DNA of 10,251 nt from Bacillota bacterium (lineage in GTDB: Bacteria; Bacillota; Clostridia; Christensenellales; Aristaeellaceae). Both the position numbers and the translations under genes were made by a program. The stretch spans positions 1 to 10,251 of the forward strand of contig JAEZTD010000038.1 of assembly GCA_023443705.1 (NCBI GenBank). Direction: 5' to 3'. Positions 1 to 4,598 of the stretch are shown here, piece after piece (the first letter of the stretch is position 1; every line of letters starts with the position of its first letter). The notes below the pieces were generated by a model, which was not told the origin of the DNA, ran no database searches, and saw nothing but the letters and a program-made list of their open reading frames with translations.

Positions 1-21
1 CTTGAACCCTATTAAAGCACG

Positions 22-681
22 CTAGTGTGCGCCCATCAGAAATTCTTCCAGCGCACTCGGCGCGCCGAAGCTGTACGTCGAGTTCTCTTCCATAAAATTA
101 CGCGTCACGAACGCGGTGTCGGACCAGCCCGCCCACGCGAAGTCCACAGAGCGGCTTCTCGCCATGTCCAGCCCTAGCTTCAGGTCGTCCACCATCAATA
201 AATCCTTGTTTGAAAAGCCCAGTGCCTCCATGATGGCGTCCAGCGGGTAGGCGTGGGGCTTGCGCTTTTCCTCCGGAAGTTCCCAGCCGAACACCATGTC
301 AGGCTCAAAGCCGAAGTGGGCGCGGTAATCCCGGACGATCACGCGCTTTTCCGAATGCGACACCACGCACACCTTGCCCCCTTGCGCGCGGTGGCGCAGG
401 AGCAGCCTTTCAAAGCCGTCGTAATGGTCCGGAATGCGGGTGGTATACCGCTGCCAGATCTCCTGCTCGATCTGCATCTCTTCATCGGTGAACCGGTAGA
501 CGTTCCGGCACATGGGTAGAAAACCAGGGTCAAAGTTGTGCAAAATGAATTCCGCCAATGTGGGCGGCGGCATGTCCGGGCGGAGCAGCCGCACCGTCTC
601 CACAAAGGAAGGATGATGGATTTCCGGCGTGGAACGCACGAGCGTATCGTCATGGTCGAGCACCAGGCAGGGATAGCGCAT
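22..681 (-). CDS. HAD-superfamily hydrolase (putative phosphatase)
   Basis: Predicted cytoplasmic HAD-fold phosphohydrolase of 219 residues. The four HAD motifs are visible: motif I DHDDT near residues 9-13 (nucleophile Asp9, general acid Asp11), motif II as the Ser in VVSHSEK, motif III as the Lys in KRKPHAYP, and motif IV as the acidic pair in MVDDLKLG. The roughly 70-residue insert after motif I is an alpha-helical type cap, as in phosphoglycolate phosphatase and beta-phosphoglucomutase relatives. The substrate cannot be read from the sequence. The start chosen is the ATG at 681, preceded on the minus strand by GGGGAGG at good spacing. An in-frame upstream ATG at 795 would add 38 residues with no HAD character, would run through the spacer and would overlap the divergent thioredoxin start, so it is rejected. 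The gene diverges from thioredoxin. Family assignment is firm, substrate unknown. Confidence 0.9.
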   Translation of the reverse strand: MRYPCLVLDHDDTLVRSTPEIHHPSFVETVRLLRPDMPPPTLAEFILHNFDPGFLPMCRNVYRFTDEEMQIEQEIWQRYTTRIPDHYDGFERLLLRHRAQGGKVCVVSHSEKRVIVRDYRAHFGFEPDMVFGWELPEEKRKPHAYPLDAIMEALGFSNKDLLMVDDLKLGLDMARSRSVDFAWAGWSDTAFVTRNFMEENSTYSFGAPSALEEFLMGAH

Positions 682-741
682 CTTGTCCTCCCCAATTTTT
701 TCTTGTGTGATCTGGTCACGGAAGCGAAGGACCGAACGGCG

Positions 742-747
742 TATACT
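742..747 (+). promoter_or_regulatory. candidate -10 element for thioredoxin
   Basis: TATACT lies 34 bp before the thioredoxin ATG in the 100-bp divergent spacer. No convincing -35 hexamer is seen at 16-18 bp upstream, so this is a weak call. The element sits inside GTATAC, which is symmetric, so it could also serve the HAD gene on the other strand. Confidence 0.3.
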
Positions 748-781
748 CGTCTTACAATCAATAAAAGGAGCGCGATACACA

Positions 782-1090
782 ATGTCCGTCGTCAACCTTA
801 CTATGGAAAATTTTCAGCGCGAAGTGCTGAACAGTGAAAAACCGGTGCTCGTCGATTTCTGGGCCAGCTGGTGCGGCCCCTGCCGCATGGTCTCTCCGCT
901 GGTGGACCAGATCGCGGCGGAGAACGAAGAAGTCAAGGTCGGCAAGGTCGACATTGACGCCCAGCCGGAATTGGCCAGCGCTTTCCGCGTGATGAGCATC
1001 CCGACGCTGATGGTGTTTAAAGACGGGAAGCTCTCAAAGTCGGTCGTGGGCGCGCGCCCGAAGGCCGCGATCCTGGCGATGCTGGACTAG
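782..1090 (+). CDS. trxA: thioredoxin
   Basis: Thioredoxin of 102 residues, the normal size for a single-domain cytosolic member. It reduces disulfides and, with thioredoxin reductase, supplies electrons to peroxidases, reductases and persulfide-handling proteins. The active site WCGPC is at residues 30-34 (Cys31, Cys34), preceded by VDFWAS, and the conserved cis-proline is in SIPT (Pro74). The Asp of VLVDFWA (Asp25), which assists the buried cysteine, is present. The start is the ATG at 782, with AAGGAG at 765-770 about 11 nt upstream. Longer in-frame extensions to 683 have no thioredoxin character and run through the promoter spacer. It converges with the Crp/Fnr regulator, with 29 bp between the stops. 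No thioredoxin reductase is in the window, so this may be an accessory copy; the symbol is by family similarity. Confidence 0.96.
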   Translation: MSVVNLTMENFQREVLNSEKPVLVDFWASWCGPCRMVSPLVDQIAAENEEVKVGKVDIDAQPELASAFRVMSIPTLMVFKDGKLSKSVVGARPKAAILAMLD

Positions 1091-1119
1091 AAACCCGCGA
1101 ATTACGGGCTTCTCTGGGA

Positions 1120-1794
1120 TCAAAGAAGGGCCCTCAGCCCCTTGCGGTCCAGGACGGTCACCCCGCCCCGGGACAGCTTCACAAGCCCCTCCTGCTGAAA
1201 GTACTTCAGCATCCGCGTGACGGATTCGCGCGCGCCCCCCAGGTAGCGCGCGATCTCCTCCTGCGTAATTTTGAGATTGTCCCCGCCCGTGCGGGCGACC
1301 TCGTCCAGCAGGAACACGGCAAGGCGCTTGTCGAAGCTCATGAACAGGATCTGCTGCATGGCCCACATGACGTCCGAGAACCGCTCGGTGACCTGCCGGT
1401 AGGCGAAGGCTTCCACATGGATGTTCTCACGCTGCACCTGGTCGAAGGCGGAGGGCTTGACCACGCAGAGCTCGCAGTCCGTGGCGGCGTCGATGCGCAC
1501 TTCGAAGGTGATGGCGCTGAGCGCGCAGCTCGCGCCCATCACGCACACATCCCCGTCGTTCATCCGGTACAGCGTGACCTCACGGCCCTCCTCGGACAGC
1601 ATATAGACCCTCAGCTCCCCGGAGAGAACCAGAAGCACGCCCGCGCAGTCGTTCGAACCGCCGTGTATGTTGTACCCCTTCGGATAGCGATGGCAGGCGG
1701 CGCCAAGAAGCAGCGTTTCCCGCTGCTCAAGCGAAAGATGCGGCCAGAAGGGGAAAAACCGCGGGAAGAAGTCCCCCGGCTCGATCGTCGGCAT
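1120..1794 (-). CDS. Crp/Fnr-family transcriptional regulator
   Basis: A 224-residue DNA-binding regulator with the usual Crp/Fnr layout. The N-terminal cNMP-type beta-barrel spans about residues 15-125 (LLVLSGELRVYMLSEEGREVTLYRMNDGD is read across residues 55-82), then a dimerisation helix (about 125-160), then a C-terminal winged helix (about 165-224). The helix-turn-helix is seen as ITQEEIARYLGG followed by the recognition helix ARESVTRMLKYF. The classical cAMP-binding arginine signature is not evident. Six cysteines (34, 50, 84, 90, 107, 110) lie in the sensory domain, including CVMGASC, which suggests a redox, metal or persulfide signal rather than a nucleotide; this is inference. There is no N-terminal four-cysteine Fe-S cluster as in E. 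coli FNR. The ATG at 1794 is preceded by AAAGGGG. It diverges from the sulfur flavoprotein and probably controls it and itself. Confidence 0.93.
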   Translation of the reverse strand: MPTIEPGDFFPRFFPFWPHLSLEQRETLLLGAACHRYPKGYNIHGGSNDCAGVLLVLSGELRVYMLSEEGREVTLYRMNDGDVCVMGASCALSAITFEVRIDAATDCELCVVKPSAFDQVQRENIHVEAFAYRQVTERFSDVMWAMQQILFMSFDKRLAVFLLDEVARTGGDNLKITQEEIARYLGGARESVTRMLKYFQQEGLVKLSRGGVTVLDRKGLRALL

Positions 1795-1822
1795 TGATAA
1801 AAACCCCTTTCAACCTTATAAT
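1794..1822 (+). promoter_or_regulatory. sigma-A type promoter for the persulfide-reductase gene
   Basis: TTGATA at 1794-1799 and TATAAT at 1817-1822 are separated by exactly 17 bp. The -35 hexamer begins inside the start codon of the divergent regulator gene (ATG complement at 1792-1794). Transcription would begin near 1829, giving a leader of about 35 nt that contains the AGGAGG ribosome-binding site. Strongly supported by sequence, not tested. Confidence 0.75.
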
Positions 1823-1846
1823 AATCGTATGTTCACCAAAAGTCAA
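1818..1846 (-). promoter_or_regulatory. sigma-A type promoter for the Crp/Fnr regulator
   Basis: On the minus strand TTGACT (1846-1841) and TATTAT (1823-1818) are 17 bp apart. The -10 hexamer overlaps the -10 of the plus-strand promoter in five of six positions, so the two promoters cannot easily be occupied at the same time. The regulator leader would be short, starting near 1811. Confidence 0.65.
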
Positions 1847-1849
1847 TTC

Positions 1850-1855
1850 AGGAGG
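1850..1855 (+). promoter_or_regulatory. ribosome-binding site that decides the flavoprotein start
   Basis: AGGAGG ends 2 nt before an ATG at 1858 and 8 nt before an in-frame ATG at 1864. The 8-nt spacing is the normal one, so the start is placed at 1864. The resulting MKVVIIGG N-terminus is also the typical form of the Rossmann FAD-binding strand. Confidence 0.7.
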
Positions 1856-1863
1856 CAATGGCC

Positions 1864-4302
1864 ATGAAGGTAGTCATCATCGGTGGCGTGGCGGGCGGCG
1901 CTTCGGCCGCGGCACGGCTCAGAAGGCTCGACGAACAGGCCGAAATCGTGATGCTGGAGAAGGGGGAATACATCTCCTTCGCCAACTGCGGCCTGCCCTA
2001 TTATATCGGCGGGGAGATCAAGCAGAAATCCGCGCTGACACTGCAGACGCCCAAGAGCTTCAACGCGCGCTTCAACGTGGACGTGCGCACCATGAGCGAG
2101 GCGGTGAAGATCGACCCGCTGAAGAAGACGGTATCCGTTCTGAACCATCAGACCGGCGAAACTTACGAAGAGTCCTACGACAAGCTGATCCTCTCCCCCG
2201 GCTCGGAGCCCTTCGTGCCCCCCGTGGAGGGCGCTACTTCCGATCGGGTGTTCACGCTCCGGAACATCCCCGACACCTACCGCATCAAGGAGTACATTGA
2301 ACAGAACAAGCCCAGAAGGGCCATCGTCGCGGGCGGCGGCTTCATCGGTGTTGAGATGGCGGAAAACCTGACCTACGCCGGCATCGAGGTCACGCTGGTG
2401 GAGATGCTCGATCAGGTGATCGCGCCCATTGATTTTGACATGGCGCAGGATGTGCACCGCCATATGGAGCAGAAGGGCGTCTGCCTGATGCTGGGCAAGT
2501 CCGTCGGCCGCATCCGCGAGACGGAGGGCGGCCTCGCGGTGACGGTGGGCGACCGGGACGTTCCCACAGACATGCTGATCATGGCCGTCGGCGTGCGGCC
2601 GGACAGCCGCCTTGCGAAAGAGGCGGGCCTCGCGGTCAATCCCCGTGGCGCGATCATCGTCAGTGACCGCATGCTTACCAGCGATCCTGACATCTACGCC
2701 GTCGGCGACGCCGTGGAGATCACCGATTTTGTCACCGGCGACAAGGGCTACGTGCCGCTGGCCGGCCCCGCCAACAAGCAGGGGCGCATCGCAGCGGACA
2801 ACATCTGCGGCATCGACAGCGCCTATGAAGGTACTCAAGGTTCGTCGATCCTCAAAGTCTTTGACCTGACCGTCGCCTCCACCGGCATCAATGAAAAGAC
2901 CGCCAAGCGGCTGAACCTCGCCTACGACAAGTCCTTCACCTACTCTGCCAACCATGCGGGCTACTACCCCGGCGCGGTCAACATGTCCATTAAGGTGATT
3001 TTTGAGAAGGGCACCGGCAGGATTTTCGGCGCGCAGGCGGTCGGTTATGACGGCACCGACAAGCGCGTGGACGTAATCGCCACCGCCATCCGCGCGAAGA
3101 TGACCGCCCATGACCTCGCCAGGCTCGAACTGTGTTACGCGCCGCCCTTCGGCTCCGCGAAGGACCCGGTCAACATGGCGGGCTTCACCATCGAGAACCT
3201 GCTCAAGGGCCTGGTTAAGAACTTCCACTGGCACGACGTGACATCGCTTCCCCGCGACGGCAGTGTGACGCTGCTCGATACCCGGACGCCGATGGAATAT
3301 GAGAACGGCCACATCGACGGCTTTATCAACATTCCGCTGGATTCGCTCCGCGACCGGCTTGGCGAACTGGACAAGGCAAAGCCCATCTACGTCACCTGTC
3401 AGGTGGGCCTGCGCGGCTACGTCGCCACCCGCATCCTGACGCAGAACGGCTTTGACGCCTACAACCTCAGCGGCGGATACCGGCTGTATCATTCGATCTT
3501 CGGGCCCCATGAAGCCCGCGAGGCGCATGTGACGATGAGCACCGACACGCAGCTGCCCGAGAAGACGGAAGCGCCCGCAAAGGTCGTGTGCCTCGACGCT
3601 TGCGGCCTTCAGTGCCCCGGCCCGATCGTAAAACTGTCCGAAGCGCTGAACGCTGCCGCCGTCGGCGACGTGATCGAAATCTCTTCCACCGACCCGGCGT
3701 TCGCGTCGGACCTCTCCGCCTTCTGCCGGCGCACGGGCAATTTTCTGCTGGAGAACGTGAGCGAGAAGGGCATCGCCCACGCCCGTGTCCAAAAGGGCGA
3801 AAAACCCGCGCAGGCTGGCTGTGCCACAGGGCGGGATGCTAAGAACATCATCGTGTTCTCCGGCGATCTGGACAAGGCCATCGCCTCGTTCATCATCGCA
3901 AACGCCGCCGCCGCGATGGGCAGGCATGTGGAAATGTTCTTCACCTTCTGGGGGCTCAACATCCTCCGGAAGCCAGAGAAGGTGGGCGTGAAAAAGGATC
4001 TACTGTCGAGGATGTTCGGCATGATGATGCCCAGAGGCTCAAAAAAGTTGGGGCTTTCCAAGATGAACATGCTGGGCATGGGCCCGATGATGATTCGAGG
4101 CGTCATGAAGAAAAAGAACATCGCAAGCCTTGAGGAACTGATCGACACCGCCCGCAAGAACGGCGTACAGCTGGTCGCCTGCTCAATGTCGATGGACGTG
4201 ATGGGCATCCAGGCGGAAGAGCTGATCGATGGCATCAGGTTCTCCGGCGCGGCAGCGATGCTGGCCAACGCGGAGGAATCGGACATGTCGCTGTTCATCT
4301 GA
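1864..4302 (+). CDS. CoA-disulfide/NAD(P)H persulfide reductase fused to rhodanese, TusA and DsrE-like domains
   Basis: An 812-residue cytosolic flavoprotein. Domains in order: FAD Rossmann fold (IIGGVAGGASAA, residues 5-16); the single-cysteine active site SFANCGLPYY with Cys42, matching the CoA-disulfide reductase type rather than a CxxxxC redox pair; NAD(P)H motif AGGGFIG (156-162); second FAD motif IYAVGDA (277-283); dimerisation domain to about 445 with tyrosines in HAGYYPGA (367-368) and LCYAPPFGS (425), at places where this family has catalytic tyrosines. A rhodanese follows (LLDTR at 470-474, Cys512 in CQVGLRG), then a TusA/SirA-like sulfur carrier (CGLQCPGP, Cys584) and a DsrE/DsrF-like domain (about 660-812, with Cys773). 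Relatives reduce CoA disulfide or persulfides with NAD(P)H and shuttle sulfane sulfur between cysteines. The physiological substrate is inferred. It has its own promoter and diverges from a Crp/Fnr regulator. Confidence 0.93.
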   Translation: MKVVIIGGVAGGASAAARLRRLDEQAEIVMLEKGEYISFANCGLPYYIGGEIKQKSALTLQTPKSFNARFNVDVRTMSEAVKIDPLKKTVSVLNHQTGETYEESYDKLILSPGSEPFVPPVEGATSDRVFTLRNIPDTYRIKEYIEQNKPRRAIVAGGGFIGVEMAENLTYAGIEVTLVEMLDQVIAPIDFDMAQDVHRHMEQKGVCLMLGKSVGRIRETEGGLAVTVGDRDVPTDMLIMAVGVRPDSRLAKEAGLAVNPRGAIIVSDRMLTSDPDIYAVGDAVEITDFVTGDKGYVPLAGPANKQGRIAADNICGIDSAYEGTQGSSILKVFDLTVASTGINEKTAKRLNLAYDKSFTYSANHAGYYPGAVNMSIKVIFEKGTGRIFGAQAVGYDGTDKRVDVIATAIRAKMTAHDLARLELCYAPPFGSAKDPVNMAGFTIENLLKGLVKNFHWHDVTSLPRDGSVTLLDTRTPMEYENGHIDGFINIPLDSLRDRLGELDKAKPIYVTCQVGLRGYVATRILTQNGFDAYNLSGGYRLYHSIFGPHEAREAHVTMSTDTQLPEKTEAPAKVVCLDACGLQCPGPIVKLSEALNAAAVGDVIEISSTDPAFASDLSAFCRRTGNFLLENVSEKGIAHARVQKGEKPAQAGCATGRDAKNIIVFSGDLDKAIASFIIANAAAAMGRHVEMFFTFWGLNILRKPEKVGVKKDLLSRMFGMMMPRGSKKLGLSKMNMLGMGPMMIRGVMKKKNIASLEELIDTARKNGVQLVACSMSMDVMGIQAEELIDGIRFSGAAAMLANAEESDMSLFI

Positions 4303-4332
4303 CGGCACCGTGCGAACCGAATCAATGCGAAA

Positions 4333-4356
4333 AGAAGCCACCCAACCCGGGTGGCT
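4333..4356. repeat. 24-bp palindromic repeat, copy 1 (hairpin A)
   Basis: This copy is identical over 24 bp to 4562-4585. It folds as AGCCACCC (4336-4343) with GGGTGGCT (4349-4356) around an AACCC loop, an 8-bp stem. Read on the minus strand the stem is followed by TCTTTTC, so this copy could terminate minus-strand transcripts coming from the PEP-binding-protein gene. Confidence 0.8.
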
Positions 4357-4360
4357 CAAG

Positions 4361-4391
4361 GCATCGAAAAACCCTATGGTTTTTTCGATGC
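4361..4391 (+). terminator. long A/T-armed hairpin, probable intrinsic terminator (possibly bidirectional)
   Basis: GCATCGAAAAACC (4361-4373) pairs with the arm at 4378-4391, leaving one unpaired T and a CTAT loop. The 3' arm holds a run of six T, and on the opposite strand a run of five T, so it can act in both directions. It lies 59 bp after the stop of the flavoprotein gene and is its best terminator candidate. Confidence 0.6.
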
Positions 4392-4408
4392 GAAGTAAGG
4401 AAACCTGC

Positions 4409-4446
4409 GTGCGCCTGAAATCCTCACGGATTTCCGAGCGGCGCAC
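4409..4446. other. two-tier hairpin C in the non-coding spacer
   Basis: An outer 7-bp stem GTGCGCC (4409-4415) with GGCGCAC (4440-4446) encloses an inner 7-bp stem GAAATCC (4417-4423) with GGATTTC (4428-4434) and a TCAC loop. There is no T-tract, so it is not a typical terminator. Function unknown. Confidence 0.55.
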
Positions 4447-4460
4447 TGACCCAAGGTATA

Positions 4461-4496
4461 GATAGCGCCACCAATATGCGTACTGGTGGCGCTATC
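4461..4496. other. perfect 13-bp-stem hairpin D in the non-coding spacer
   Basis: GATAGCGCCACCA (4461-4473) is exactly complementary to TGGTGGCGCTATC (4484-4496), with a 10-nt loop. No T-tract follows on either strand. It is the strongest fold in the spacer and could be part of a structured RNA or of a repeat element. Confidence 0.65.
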
Positions 4497-4498
4497 CT

Positions 4499-4525
4499 GT
4501 TCCCGGCGTACACGCCGCCGGGAAC
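4499..4525. other. 10-bp-stem hairpin E in the non-coding spacer
   Basis: GTTCCCGGCG (4499-4508) pairs with CGCCGGGAAC (4516-4525) around a 7-nt loop, only 2 bp after hairpin D. An alternative small hairpin (GGCGT-AC-ACGCC, 4505-4516) competes for the same bases. No T-tract. Confidence 0.55.
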
Positions 4526-4561
4526 GATTGAAACCCCTACGGAGACTTTGTTGATGGTCTG

Positions 4562-4585
4562 AGAAGCCACCCAACCCGGGTGGCT
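4562..4585. repeat. 24-bp palindromic repeat, copy 2 (hairpin F, terminator-like)
   Basis: This is the direct repeat of 4333-4356. Here the stem extends to 11 bp (AGAAGCCACCC at 4562-4572 with GGGTGGCTTCT at 4578-4588) and is followed on the plus strand by TTGTTG, giving a plausible plus-strand intrinsic terminator. It begins 10 bp past the minus-strand stop at 4599, so it may also shape the 3' end of that mRNA, although no T-run follows on the minus strand. Confidence 0.75.
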
Positions 4586-4598
4586 TCTTTGTTGCAGT

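Noticed and set aside
682..795. N-terminal extension of the HAD protein to an ATG at 795
   Set aside because: It would overlap the thioredoxin start and both promoters, shows no HAD character, and the ATG at 681 has a good ribosome-binding site.
1091..1119. CCCG...CGGG hairpin between the convergent thioredoxin and regulator genes
   Set aside because: Only a 4-bp stem without a T-run; too weak to call a terminator.
1843..3927. 694-codon open frame on the minus strand opposite the flavoprotein gene
   Set aside because: It lies antisense to a gene with clear multi-domain homology, its translation is low-complexity and rich in His, Arg, Val and Asp without family motifs, and it is the usual stop-poor shadow of GC-rich coding DNA.
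4333..4585. CRISPR array or insertion sequence suggested by the duplicated 24-mer
   Set aside because: There are only two copies 229 bp apart, no regular spacers, no transposase frame and no evident target-site duplication.
4374..4598. Small minus-strand reading frames in the spacer, including tails reading through the repeat (for example ending GWLLRPSTKSP)
   Set aside because: They run through hairpins and the repeat, have no own ribosome-binding site, and their content is explained by the non-coding repeat.
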